From contig ONOE01000002.1 in NCBI GenBank assembly GCA_900319365.1, forward strand, positions 124,001 through 188,000: a stretch of DNA of 64,000 nt, in the 5' to 3' direction. How positions within the stretch are numbered: the stretch's first letter is position 1; every line of letters starts with the position of its first letter. Shown piece by piece: positions 35,921 through 44,954 of this stretch. The position numbers and the translations under genes are program-made. Under the pieces are notes generated by a model that was not told the origin of the DNA, made no database searches, and was given only the letters and a program-made list of their open reading frames with translations. The stretch comes from an uncultured bacterium. GTDB taxonomy: Bacteria > Cyanobacteriota > Vampirovibrionia > Gastranaerophilales > Gastranaerophilaceae.

Positions 35921-38900
35921 ATGGATAGCCGAAAAAGAAACCAGCGCATTATTTCAGCAGCGCTTACATCTTTGTTCATGTTTCAGCAAACAATGATGCT
36001 TTCAGCTTTTTCTACCGAAATTACAGGCGTTATAGGTAATAACGGTATTTATAATATCAACCCCACCGCAGTAAACGGAAGCATGGGCTACAGAAAATAT
36101 AACGATTTTGATTTAAGTAAAGGTGATGTTGCAAACCTCAACTTCTTAAAAGGCAACAAAAACATTGAAACTTTCGTCAACCTTGTAAACAACAAAATCA
36201 ATATTGAGGGTACTGTTAATTCAATGAGAGGAAACAATTTCTACAACGGCAAAGCCGTCTTTGTTTCACCAAAAGGCATGGTTGTAGGAGCTTCGGGCGT
36301 TTTGAATGTAGGATCTCTCGGAATTTATACCCCGAATCAGTCAACTTACAATTATTACTTAAATAACCCCGAAAATTCACTTAACGATTTAGCAAATATA
36401 AACAATGCGGGCGACGGTACGGTAACAATTAACGGTAAAGTTTTAGCCGCTAAAGATATAGATATTGTATCTTCAAACATCAAAGTTCCGGGGCAAATGG
36501 TTGCACGAGGAACGGATGTCGTTCAAGCTTATGACAATGCTTTATTTAATAATCTTGTAAACACAAGCAATATTAAATCGGCAGGCAGCATGACAAACAA
36601 CGGCGGTAAAATTACGTTCACATCATCAAACGGAACAACCGTATCAAATAACATTACAAACTACGGCACGGGTGGAATTGAAATGAAAAACATCAATTCT
36701 GACGGAATTTTGCTCGGCAGTAAAATCGCTTCAAACGGGGACATAAAACTTACCAATACGGGCGACAAAGGTATTGTTATTGCTAAAGCCGCAGAAATTA
36801 ACAGTAGCAAAAACATCATAATGGACGATACGTCAAAAAGCGGTATTGTTCATCAGGGTTTGAGCAAAGCCGATAACAACGTAAACATTAAAGCTAACGG
36901 CGGAAATGTCGTAATCGGCGATAAAAGCGATAAAGATAACTACGTAACTGCAGGAAATAATATTGATATCAATGTTAAAAACGGCAGCATTTTAAATTAC
37001 GGAGTAGAAAAAGTATTATTAAATGCAGGCAATGACCTCACTATGAACGTAACCGACGGAACAATCGGTTTACCCGTTCAACAGGCAGCATGCACGGGTT
37101 CAGGCTGCACGGGCATAGGTCCCAAAGACCAAGGTTCAAGAGATTTCACAAAATCTGTTAACGCTAACGTTAAAGGCAAAGTAAAAGCCGAAACCAACAA
37201 GGTTACAAAGCCGGATGATTTGGTTATAAATTATGCCGCTATTGATTCGGATATGAATATTGATTCAATTAAAGCTGACGGTAGAGTAATCTTAACCGTT
37301 GATGATGATTACGGATACAATAATAACGGTTCAACACGTTACAACATGGTTAACGCAAGACCTGATGACAATTCTGATACAAATATTGAAGGCACGGGCA
37401 TTTCGTTAATTTCAAACGGCAGCATCGGAACCAAAAAGAATCCCGTTACATTCATTCAAACAGGAGCTGACAAAGGTTACAGCATGGATGTTTTAGCTGA
37501 AAACAATATCAACTTGAAAGAAAACAGCTACAACGATAAAAATTACGGCAGAGATAACGAAATTAAAACAAATAAAGCATGCAATATTATTGCAAGAAAA
37601 GGGGATGCAAATATTGAATTTGCTGGTAATACTACAATTGATAACATTACATCAGAAGGCGATTTAAAAGTAGTTACCAGAGGTAAAACCCTTGATATTA
37701 AAAACCTCGGTCATATAACAGATAACTCTGTTATTCCTAACGACTATTTAGGACCGAGAAACTACGGAACACAAGACGGCGGGTATATGAAGCCCGATTA
37801 TAGAGATGAAGCTTTGCCAAACCATGCCGTTGTAAAAGCTCTTGATATTAACCACAATATCAGACCGACAGATGAACTTGTTGATAACGGTCATGAAGCA
37901 TGGGCAGGTTCAACCGTAAAAATTGCAAATGCCGTTTTAGATAACGGAACACTTGATGTTACGGCTGACAATATTTACGCAAACGGTGTAGAAGAACATA
38001 TTAATAAAGACGGATTTTCTAAAGCTACAAATCCTATAACCAATAAAGTTCAAGGTTCAAACACAATCCCGACAGGACATGCAGTAAGACCCGAAGATAT
38101 TGAGGGTATAGGAAGAAACGAAAAAGAAAGAAATTATTACTATCCCGCAGGCGACGGCGATGGTACGTTTAACGGTGTTCCTTCTCAAGTTGATGATGAT
38201 GACAATGTGGTAGATGCAACTCCGCTGGAAATTGAAGATTCAACTTCTCCTGATCCGTCGACATCTCCCGAACCGTCAACTTCACCTGAGCCGACGACTT
38301 CACCAGAACCGACATCGACACCGACTGATCCTATAACGGATGCTCCTACGGAAACTCCGACAGATCCTATTACAGATGAGCCGTCCGACATGCCGACAGT
38401 TAATCCGACCGATGCACCTACGGATGCACCGACCGAAATTGTAACAGACGTTCCGACAGATGCTCCGACAGATCCGATTACGGAAACACCTACGGATCCT
38501 GCAACAGATGTTCCGACTGATGAACCTTCAACTTCACCTGAACCGTCGACATCTCCTGAACCGTCGACATCTCCTGAGCCGTCAACTTCACCTGAGCCGT
38601 CAACATCACCCCAACCGTCAACAGAACCGAGCATAAACCCGGGTATTGAAGCTGTTGAAGATGAAGACGGAAGAATCACATACATTCAAAGAAAAATCAT
38701 GGACGATTCTGTTGATTCCATAGATAAAAGACAATTTATGAGATATAGAGTATCAGATACGACAAACCCTGTTGCTATCGAAAGAGGAAACGGAATTGAA
38801 TCCTTGATTGATGTATCAAGAGGCGGGGTATCGGTTACTCACAACAACGACTTAAAAGTCGGCGATGTAATTCCCGTACACATAGCATACGGCGCTTTGG

Positions 38901-39043
38901 ACATCAAAGCTAACGTTGAAGTTGTTTCAGCTACGACTCATCGTGCCGGAGCTAAATTCGTAAACCTTGATCAAGCTACAGCAAACCAATTGTTATACTT
39001 GAACATGGTTCTTGATGAAGTTAATAAAATATCTCTTAAATAA
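35921..39043 (+). CDS. Filamentous-haemagglutinin-like exoprotein with C-terminal PilZ domain (copy A)
   Basis: 1040 residues. An extended N-terminal export signal (RNQRIISAALTSLFMFQQTM) precedes a TPS/FhaB-type secretion domain at about 30-150 (YNINPTAVNG, VFVSPKGMVVGASGVLNVGSL). A beta-helix region rich in Asn/Gly/Asp repeats follows to about 770, then a Ser/Thr/Pro/Glu-rich spacer (SPEPST-type repeats, about 775-905). Residues 935-1040 form a PilZ-like domain with RQFMR (RxxxR), DVSRGG (DxSxxG) and a terminal beta-barrel ending AKFVNLDQ. An AAAGGA site precedes ATG 35921. Its paralogue follows directly. No TpsB porin is in the window. Confidence 0.85.
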   Translation: MDSRKRNQRIISAALTSLFMFQQTMMLSAFSTEITGVIGNNGIYNINPTAVNGSMGYRKYNDFDLSKGDVANLNFLKGNKNIETFVNLVNNKINIEGTVNSMRGNNFYNGKAVFVSPKGMVVGASGVLNVGSLGIYTPNQSTYNYYLNNPENSLNDLANINNAGDGTVTINGKVLAAKDIDIVSSNIKVPGQMVARGTDVVQAYDNALFNNLVNTSNIKSAGSMTNNGGKITFTSSNGTTVSNNITNYGTGGIEMKNINSDGILLGSKIASNGDIKLTNTGDKGIVIAKAAEINSSKNIIMDDTSKSGIVHQGLSKADNNVNIKANGGNVVIGDKSDKDNYVTAGNNIDINVKNGSILNYGVEKVLLNAGNDLTMNVTDGTIGLPVQQAACTGSGCTGIGPKDQGSRDFTKSVNANVKGKVKAETNKVTKPDDLVINYAAIDSDMNIDSIKADGRVILTVDDDYGYNNNGSTRYNMVNARPDDNSDTNIEGTGISLISNGSIGTKKNPVTFIQTGADKGYSMDVLAENNINLKENSYNDKNYGRDNEIKTNKACNIIARKGDANIEFAGNTTIDNITSEGDLKVVTRGKTLDIKNLGHITDNSVIPNDYLGPRNYGTQDGGYMKPDYRDEALPNHAVVKALDINHNIRPTDELVDNGHEAWAGSTVKIANAVLDNGTLDVTADNIYANGVEEHINKDGFSKATNPITNKVQGSNTIPTGHAVRPEDIEGIGRNEKERNYYYPAGDGDGTFNGVPSQVDDDDNVVDATPLEIEDSTSPDPSTSPEPSTSPEPTTSPEPTSTPTDPITDAPTETPTDPITDEPSDMPTVNPTDAPTDAPTEIVTDVPTDAPTDPITETPTDPATDVPTDEPSTSPEPSTSPEPSTSPEPSTSPEPSTSPQPSTEPSINPGIEAVEDEDGRITYIQRKIMDDSVDSIDKRQFMRYRVSDTTNPVAIERGNGIESLIDVSRGGVSVTHNNDLKVGDVIPVHIAYGALDIKANVEVVSATTHRAGAKFVNLDQATANQLLYLNMVLDEVNKISLK
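38239..38630 (+). repeat. Ser/Thr/Pro spacer repeat in exoprotein A
   Basis: A coding repeat region of SPEPST and PTDxPT units (12-18 bp periods with variant codons) linking the beta-helix to the PilZ domain. The varied codon use suggests an older repeat than the one in copy B. Confidence 0.75.
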
Positions 39044-39070
39044 TGTAACGAAATATTACAAATAACAATA

Positions 39071-39106
39071 AAAGCAGATTAGTTTTTCGCTAATCTGCTT
39101 TTTTTA
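39071..39106 (+). terminator. Rho-independent terminator of exoprotein A gene
   Basis: A 12-bp stem AAAGCAGATTAG / CTAATCTGCTTT with a 7-nt loop and a T7 tract, 27 nt past the stop. The two paralogues are therefore probably transcribed separately. Confidence 0.9.
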
Positions 39107-39285
39107 TTAACGAATTGTAAATTTTTATTAACAAGAGGCTCAAAAGTGTAAATATTTTGAAAAATTTTCCGTTTATAAATTTATACATAGAACTATGGCA
39201 TGACTGTGACTTGTGTGTGCAATGTAAGTCGGGTCAGAAGAAGAAAAAGAAAGGTAAGCAGAATATAAAATGAAAGGATTAGAAA

Positions 39286-42200
39286 ATGATGAGAAAGAGT
39301 AGAAAGACCCAAAGAAGAATAATCGCATCATTGATGACCGGTGTGTTTATGCTTCAGCAAACAATGGCATTAAGCGTAATAGCCAGCGAAATCTCAGGCG
39401 TTACGGGTGTAAACGGCGTTTACAATATTGATCCGGCTTCCAAAAGCGGCGGCACAGGGTTTAGAGGTTATGAAAAGTTTAACTTAGATGCAGGTGATGT
39501 AGCCAATTTAAACTTTGCCGACATTAATACTTTCGTAAACCTTGTAGATAACCAAATCAATATTAACGGTATTGTAAACTCTGTCAGAGGAAACGGTTTC
39601 TACAACGGAAAAGCAATTTTCGTTTCACCTAACGGCATGGTTGTCGGAGCATCCGGCGTTTTGAACGTCGGTTCTCTCGGAGTATATTCTCCCGATTCAT
39701 ACAGCTATAACCAATTGAAAAACAATATGACCGAAGAAGGTCTTGCTACTTTAATTAATGATGATATGAATACCGGCGGAGCCATCAAAATTAATGGTAA
39801 AGTCGTAACTTCAGGCGACATTGATTTAAGAGCAAGCAGCGTTGATATCGGAAAAGATGCTGTTGTAGTCGGCGGAGTTAATGCAAACAAAATGCAAAAA
39901 TTTGACTCCAAAGCTCAAGCAGATGTTTTATTTAATAATTTGGTAAACACCAATAACCTTGCAACAGGTAATGCATTTGCAAGCGACGGTGCGGGTCATA
40001 TTATCATCGCAGCTGAAGGCGACGGTTCAGGCGAAGTTAACAACAACGGTTTGAATATCGCAGGTACGGTTATGAGCTATGCTCAAGCAAGCGGAAGTTC
40101 AATGGAAATATTGAACTATGATGATGCAGGCAAAGGCTTAAATATCAGCGGTACTGTTTCAAGTGCTAACGGCAATGTTAAAATCAACAACAACGAAGGC
40201 GATTTGAAGATTTCGGGAACCGTAAGAAACGGCGGCAACACTCAAATCTTCAACGTTCCTATGCAAGGTAAAACAACCGAATCAAAACTTGATGTAACAG
40301 GGAACATCGATACTAAAGGCAACCTTGAAATCCACAACAAAGGTAAAAACGGTATGAACCTGAACGGTACGATTACAACCGGCGGAGATTCATACGTTGA
40401 AAACGGCTATTATAATGCCCATTCAACCAACACAACAGGTGCTATGAATATCGGCGGGACATTCACCACAAACGGTAACGCTACATTCAGAAATACCGCT
40501 GACGGTGTTGACGGTATGAATATTGCAGGCACGATAAATATCGGCGGCAAAGGTACATTCTTAAACGACGGCGCAGCAGGTTTGAATGTAAAACAAGGCG
40601 GCAACGTTACTACAGGTAACGGTCTTGAAATGACCAACACGGGTAATGACGGTTTGAATATCGACGGTACCGTTACAAATACAGGTGATAGCACAATTAC
40701 TAACACCGCAGGCGGCGCTAAAGGTTTAAATATTAACGGTACTTTGGCTAATAACAATGGTACAATAACCGCATTAAACGATGGCGAAGCAGGTTTAAAC
40801 ATTAATGGCAAAGTTACGGGCAACAATTCTAACGGTACATTCATAAACAATGGCGCAGGCGGCTTGAATGTTGCAGGCAACGTAAGACTTGATAAAAAAG
40901 GAACATTTAATAATACCGGAAGAAACGGTTTGAATGTTAAAAAAGGCAGCGAAGTTAATACAGGTAACGGTCTTGAAATGACCAACTCAGGCAATGACGG
41001 TTTGAATATTGACGGTACTGTTACAAACAACGGCACAGGCACATTAACAAACACCGCAGGCGGAGTTAAAGGCTTGAATATTAACGGAACGGTTACCAAC
41101 AACAATGGCACCATCACCGCTAACAATGACGGTCAAAACGGATTGAACATTAACGGCTCGTTATTAAACAACAATGGTAATATTACGACAAACAATACCG
41201 GTGCAGCAGGTACAAATCTTGCATCTGCAGGCAGAGTAACCGCAACAGGTGATGTTCTTATGAACGACACTTCTAAAGGCGGCACTAATATTAAAGGTCT
41301 TGTAAAAGGCAAAAACGTTACTCTTAATCAAAAAGGCGGCGGCAACGTTACAATCGGTGATGATACCGAAAATGATAATTACATTACAGCGGATAAAGAT
41401 ATCGCTATCACGGTTAACGACGGCAGCATTCACAACTATGGAGTTGAAAAAGTCTTATTGAATGCAGGCGGCGACCTTACAATGAACGTAACCGACGGTA
41501 CAATCGGTGAAGCTGTTCAACAAGACGGTTTAACAGGCAACCGTGTTGGTATCGGACCGAAAGATCAAGGTGCTCGTGATTTCAAGAAATCAATCAACGC
41601 TAATATTAAAGGCAAAGTAAAAGCTGAAACTAATAAAGTTACAAAACCTGACGATTTGGTTATCAACTATGCGGCAATTGATTCCGATATGAACATTGAT
41701 ACAATCAAAGCTGACGGCAGAGTAATCTTAACCGTTGATGATGATTACGGAAACAATAACACAGGCACTAAACGTTACAATATGGTTAACGCAAGAACCG
41801 ACAACACAGATACAAATATTGAAGGTACAGGCATTTCGTTAATCGCAAACGGCAGTATCGGTACCGAAGATAATCCTATAACATTCATTCAAACAGGTGC
41901 CGAACAAGGCTATAGCATGGATGTATTGGCTGAAAATAATATCAATATGAAAGAAAACAGCTTCAATGATTCAAACTATGGCAGAGATAAAGAAATCAGA
42001 ACCAACAAAGCTGATACAATTATTGCAAGAAAAGGCAATGCGAACATTGAATTTGCAGGCAACACAACAATTGATAACATCACCGCAGAAGGCGACATCA
42101 ATGTAGTAACCAGAGGTAAAAATATCGAAATTAAGAACCTCGGTCATATTACAGACAAGTCAGTTATCCCTGCAGATTACTTAGGACCCAGAAACTATGG

Positions 42201-43551
42201 TATGGAAGATAACGCAAGCTTACCCGGCGGAGGCTATACGGGTGAGGACTACGGACACGAAGCATTACCTAATAATGTTAAAGTAAAAGCTCTTGATATC
42301 AACCACAATATCAGACCGACCGAAGAACTTGTTGATGGCGGACACGAAGCTTGGGCAGGTTCAACAGTCAGAATTGACAATGCTGTTTTGGATAACGGCA
42401 AACTTGATATCACGGCAGATAATATTTACGCAAACGGTATAGCAGAACACATCAATAAAGACGGATTCAGCAAGACCGTGGATACTTCAACAAACAAAGT
42501 TATCGGTTCTGACGGTATCCCGACAGGACATGCGGTCAGACCTGATGATGTAACGGCTACAGGCAGGAATGAACTTGAACGAAATTATTACTATCCTGCA
42601 GGTGATGGCGACGGCACATTCGACGGCACTCCGTCAAATGTTGATGATGATGACGACGTAGTTGATGCAACTCCGTTGGAAATCACAGACCCTCCGACGG
42701 AACCTGTTACAGAACCCGTAACTGATCCTGTTACTGATCCTGTAACTGACCCTGTTACTGATCCCGTAACTGACCCTGTTACCGATCCCGTAACTGACCC
42801 TGTTACCGATCCCGTAACTGACCCTGTTACCGATCCCGTAACTGATCCTGTTACTGATCCCGTAACTGATCCTGTTACCGATCCCGTAACCGAACCTGTT
42901 ACAGATCCTGTTACTGAGCCCGTAACTGATCCCGTAACCGAACCTGTTACTGATCCTGTTACCGAGCCTGTTACCGAACCTGTTACAGAGCCCGTAACCG
43001 ATCCCGTAACTGATCCTGTTACCGAGCCTGTTACCGAACCTGTTACAGAGCCCGTAACCGATCCCGTAACTGATCCTGTTACCGATAATCCGACGGATCC
43101 TATTACGGATGCTCCGACAACACTTCCGTCTATTACACCTGATCAACCTGATCAACCGGCAATTAACACAAATGAAGACGGCAGAATAATGTACAACCAG
43201 AGAATTGATGATGATAACATTGATTCAATCGATAAACGTCAGTTTATGAGATTCAACGTCAACGATACTCCAATCCCTGTAGCAATGGAAAGAACAAACA
43301 ATGTCGACAGACTGATTGATGTATCAAGAGGCGGGGTTGCATTGAGCCACCACAATACATTAAAAGCCGGAGATGTAATTCCTGTACACTTACAGTATGG
43401 CGATCTTGATATCCACGCAAATGCCGAAGTTGTTACAGCTACATCATCAAGAGCAGGAGCAAAATTCGTAAATCTTGATCAGGCTACGGCTAACCAGTTG
43501 TTATACTTGAATATGTTACTTGACAGTAATCAGAACATCTCATTCAAATAA
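39286..43551 (+). CDS. Filamentous-haemagglutinin-like exoprotein with C-terminal PilZ domain (copy B)
   Basis: 1421 residues, a longer paralogue of the preceding protein. The signal (RRIIASLMTGVFMLQQTMAL) and TPS-like domain (VFVSPNGMVVGASG-type, here AIFVSPNGMVVG) are followed by about 16 short beta-helix repeats built on GLNINGTVTNNNGT units (about 280-640). A block shared with copy A (VTKPDDLVINYAAIDSDMNID) and a long [DE]PVT spacer come next. The PilZ-like domain at 1316-1421 has RQFMR and DVSRGG intact. The start is ATG 39286 with AAAGGA upstream. Probably a surface adhesin; the C-terminal PilZ is unusual for an exported protein. Confidence 0.85.
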   Translation: MMRKSRKTQRRIIASLMTGVFMLQQTMALSVIASEISGVTGVNGVYNIDPASKSGGTGFRGYEKFNLDAGDVANLNFADINTFVNLVDNQININGIVNSVRGNGFYNGKAIFVSPNGMVVGASGVLNVGSLGVYSPDSYSYNQLKNNMTEEGLATLINDDMNTGGAIKINGKVVTSGDIDLRASSVDIGKDAVVVGGVNANKMQKFDSKAQADVLFNNLVNTNNLATGNAFASDGAGHIIIAAEGDGSGEVNNNGLNIAGTVMSYAQASGSSMEILNYDDAGKGLNISGTVSSANGNVKINNNEGDLKISGTVRNGGNTQIFNVPMQGKTTESKLDVTGNIDTKGNLEIHNKGKNGMNLNGTITTGGDSYVENGYYNAHSTNTTGAMNIGGTFTTNGNATFRNTADGVDGMNIAGTINIGGKGTFLNDGAAGLNVKQGGNVTTGNGLEMTNTGNDGLNIDGTVTNTGDSTITNTAGGAKGLNINGTLANNNGTITALNDGEAGLNINGKVTGNNSNGTFINNGAGGLNVAGNVRLDKKGTFNNTGRNGLNVKKGSEVNTGNGLEMTNSGNDGLNIDGTVTNNGTGTLTNTAGGVKGLNINGTVTNNNGTITANNDGQNGLNINGSLLNNNGNITTNNTGAAGTNLASAGRVTATGDVLMNDTSKGGTNIKGLVKGKNVTLNQKGGGNVTIGDDTENDNYITADKDIAITVNDGSIHNYGVEKVLLNAGGDLTMNVTDGTIGEAVQQDGLTGNRVGIGPKDQGARDFKKSINANIKGKVKAETNKVTKPDDLVINYAAIDSDMNIDTIKADGRVILTVDDDYGNNNTGTKRYNMVNARTDNTDTNIEGTGISLIANGSIGTEDNPITFIQTGAEQGYSMDVLAENNINMKENSFNDSNYGRDKEIRTNKADTIIARKGNANIEFAGNTTIDNITAEGDINVVTRGKNIEIKNLGHITDKSVIPADYLGPRNYGMEDNASLPGGGYTGEDYGHEALPNNVKVKALDINHNIRPTEELVDGGHEAWAGSTVRIDNAVLDNGKLDITADNIYANGIAEHINKDGFSKTVDTSTNKVIGSDGIPTGHAVRPDDVTATGRNELERNYYYPAGDGDGTFDGTPSNVDDDDDVVDATPLEITDPPTEPVTEPVTDPVTDPVTDPVTDPVTDPVTDPVTDPVTDPVTDPVTDPVTDPVTDPVTDPVTDPVTEPVTDPVTEPVTDPVTEPVTDPVTEPVTEPVTEPVTDPVTDPVTEPVTEPVTEPVTDPVTDPVTDNPTDPITDAPTTLPSITPDQPDQPAINTNEDGRIMYNQRIDDDNIDSIDKRQFMRFNVNDTPIPVAMERTNNVDRLIDVSRGGVALSHHNTLKAGDVIPVHLQYGDLDIHANAEVVTATSSRAGAKFVNLDQATANQLLYLNMLLDSNQNISFK
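40120..41215 (+). repeat. Beta-helix repeat region of exoprotein B
   Basis: In-frame repeats encoding GLNINGT- and NNGTITxNNDG-type units, absent from copy A at this length. Long near-identical stretches, such as those around 40620-40700 and 40970-41050, show internal duplication. Confidence 0.8.
42691..43083 (+). repeat. [DE]PVT tandem repeat, with a 60-bp exact duplication
   Basis: A 12-bp coding repeat of about 32 units giving DPVT or EPVT. The 60 bases at 42961-43020 are identical to 43021-43080, a recent tandem duplication. Copy number is likely to vary between strains. Confidence 0.9.
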
Positions 43552-43572
43552 AATATAAACAACAAATAAAAA

Positions 43573-43605
43573 AAGACTCTGCAGCAAAATGCAGGGTCTT
43601 TTTTA
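43573..43605 (+). terminator. Rho-independent terminator of exoprotein B gene
   Basis: An 11-bp stem AAGACTCTGCA / TGCAGGGTCTT (one wobble pair) and a T run, 21 nt past the stop codon. Confidence 0.88.
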
Positions 43606-43635
43606 TTGCTTTGTAAACATATTTAATAAACACCC

Positions 43636-43662
43636 TTGATTTTAAAATTTGTTTAATATAAT
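43636..43662 (+). promoter_or_regulatory. Probable promoter of rplJ-rplL
   Basis: A perfect -10 TATAAT at 43657-43662 with a weaker -35 TTGATT at 43636-43641 (15-nt spacer). Predicted initiation near 43670 coincides with the first base of the L10 leader stem. Confidence 0.55.
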
Positions 43663-43670
43663 ATATTTTT

Positions 43671-43797
43671 GAACCGCAGACAGTTAGTGCGTAAAGCTTA
43701 ATTGGAACAAACATCCTGCTAACCCAGGTTACACAAAGAATTTATAAATATCACTAAAGAAATATAAATACAGACTATGTGTAAGATTTTGCGGTTA
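43671..43797 (+). ncRNA. Ribosomal protein L10 leader RNA
   Basis: The sequence CCGCAGACAGTTAGTGC, the GCTTAATTGG hairpin arm and the CCTGCTAACCCAGGTTACAC region match the conserved L10 leader. The closing stem pairs AACCGCA (43672-43678) with TGCGGTT (43790-43796). In other bacteria L10 (with L12) binds this RNA to repress its own operon. It lies immediately upstream of rplJ. Confidence 0.88.
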
Positions 43798-43821
43798 AAC
43801 TAAAGAAGCAAAATCTTTTTT
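43783..43821 (+). terminator. Attenuator terminator of the L10 leader
   Basis: A 10-bp stem AAGATTTTGC (43783-43792) / GCAAAATCTT (43808-43817) followed by T6. Its 5' arm shares TGC with the 3' strand of the leader's closing stem, so the two structures compete. Confidence 0.78.
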
Positions 43822-43882
43822 AGTTAAACAGGTCGATAAAAATGGCAATTATAAAATTGCGTGAAACACAAAGGAGCTAAAA

Positions 43883-44404
43883 ATGTCAACAAAAGCATTT
43901 AAATCAGAAAAGATTGACGAAATTAAATCCAAAATAGAAAAAGCTCAAGTTGCAGTTATAACTGATTACAAAGGTTTATCAGTAGAAGAAATTACAAATT
44001 TGAGAAGAGCTATTCAACAAGACGGCGGCGACTATATGGTTACAAAAAATACTTTAGCTAAAATCGCAATTAAGGGTACTCCTTATGAAGTTTTGGCTGA
44101 TAAATTAACCGGTCCCGTTGCATTAGCATTCGGATTTAAAGATCCTGTTACACCTGCAAAAGCCGTTAAAACTTTCATAGACAAAGTTAAAAAAGGCGAA
44201 ATCTTAGGTGCTGTACTGGACGGAAAATTATTATCTGTTGAAGAGACAAAAGAACTTGCAGCTCTTCCGTCAAAAGAAGAACTTATTGCAAAATTGCTTG
44301 GTTCTCTCAACTCACCGGCATCAGGTATTGTCGGTTCTATCAATGCCGTTATGGCTCAACTTACAAGAGCTATGGCTGCTGTTAGAGATCAAAAAACAGC
44401 TTAG
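43883..44404 (+). CDS. rplJ: 50S ribosomal protein L10
   Basis: 173 residues, normal length. Signature segments are IKSKIEKAQVAVITDYKGLSVEEITNLR, VTKNTLAKIAI and GSLNSPASGIVGSINAVMAQLTRAM. L10 anchors L7/L12 dimers in the ribosomal stalk and is the repressor that binds the leader upstream. An AAAGGAG site precedes ATG 43883. Confidence 0.98.
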   Translation: MSTKAFKSEKIDEIKSKIEKAQVAVITDYKGLSVEEITNLRRAIQQDGGDYMVTKNTLAKIAIKGTPYEVLADKLTGPVALAFGFKDPVTPAKAVKTFIDKVKKGEILGAVLDGKLLSVEETKELAALPSKEELIAKLLGSLNSPASGIVGSINAVMAQLTRAMAAVRDQKTA

Positions 44405-44495
44405 TGAAATTACCGGTTTTATAAACAAAGTAATTTCAAGACACAATCGAAACAAGTATTGTACAACTTAAAAAAAATTAAAAGGAGAAATAAAA

Positions 44496-44870
44496 ATGAG
44501 TAACGTAGAAACAATTTTAGAATCAATTGAAAAATTAACTTTATTAGAAGCTTCTGAATTAGTAAAAGCTATGGAAGAAAAATTCGGCGTATCTGCAGCA
44601 GCACCCGTTGCAGTAGCAGCAGCACCCGCAGCAGCAGCTCCCGCTGATGATCCTGATGCTGAAGTATCTGTAGTTTTGACTGCAGTTCCGGCTGATAAGA
44701 AAATCGCTATCTTGAAAGAAGTCAGAAACATCACGGCATTAGGCTTGAAAGAAGCTAAAGACCTTGTTGAAGCTGCTCCTAAAGCTGTTAAAGAAAACAT
44801 CAAAAAACCTGAAGCTGAAGAAATCAAGAAAAAACTTGAAGCTGCAGGCGCTACTGTTGAAATCAAGTAG
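44496..44870 (+). CDS. rplL: 50S ribosomal protein L7/L12
   Basis: 124 residues. The N-terminal dimerisation domain, an Ala/Pro hinge ([17 protein letters not shown]) and the C-terminal factor-binding domain ([28 protein letters not shown], ending GATVEIK) are all standard. AAAGGAG upstream. It recruits translation GTPases to the ribosome. The following gene carries a second copy of its C-terminal domain. Confidence 0.98.
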   Translation: MSNVETILESIEKLTLLEASELVKAMEEKFGVSAAAPVAVAAAPAAAAPADDPDAEVSVVLTAVPADKKIAILKEVRNITALGLKEAKDLVEAAPKAVKENIKKPEAEEIKKKLEAAGATVEIK

Positions 44871-44954
44871 TTTGATTTTAAATTTCAAATATGTTAAAAT
44901 GAACGGGCAATCTTTAAAAGGTTGCTCGTTTATTTTACAAAAGAGGGCTTTTAT

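Noticed and set aside
38185..38685. 166-residue Gly/Ser/Val frame on the minus strand
   Set aside because: Antisense shadow of the Ser/Thr/Pro spacer in exoprotein A.
40410..41126. 238-residue hydrophobic frame on the minus strand
   Set aside because: Antisense of the Asn/Gly beta-helix repeats; the apparent hydrophobicity is a codon complement effect.
42691..43083. Possible CRISPR array
   Set aside because: Repeats of 12 bp are contiguous without spacers and encode protein in frame.
42634..43155. 173-residue frame on the minus strand (Arg/Asn/Gly/Tyr repeats)
   Set aside because: It is the antisense of the [DE]PVT repeat; the periodicity comes from the coding repeat.
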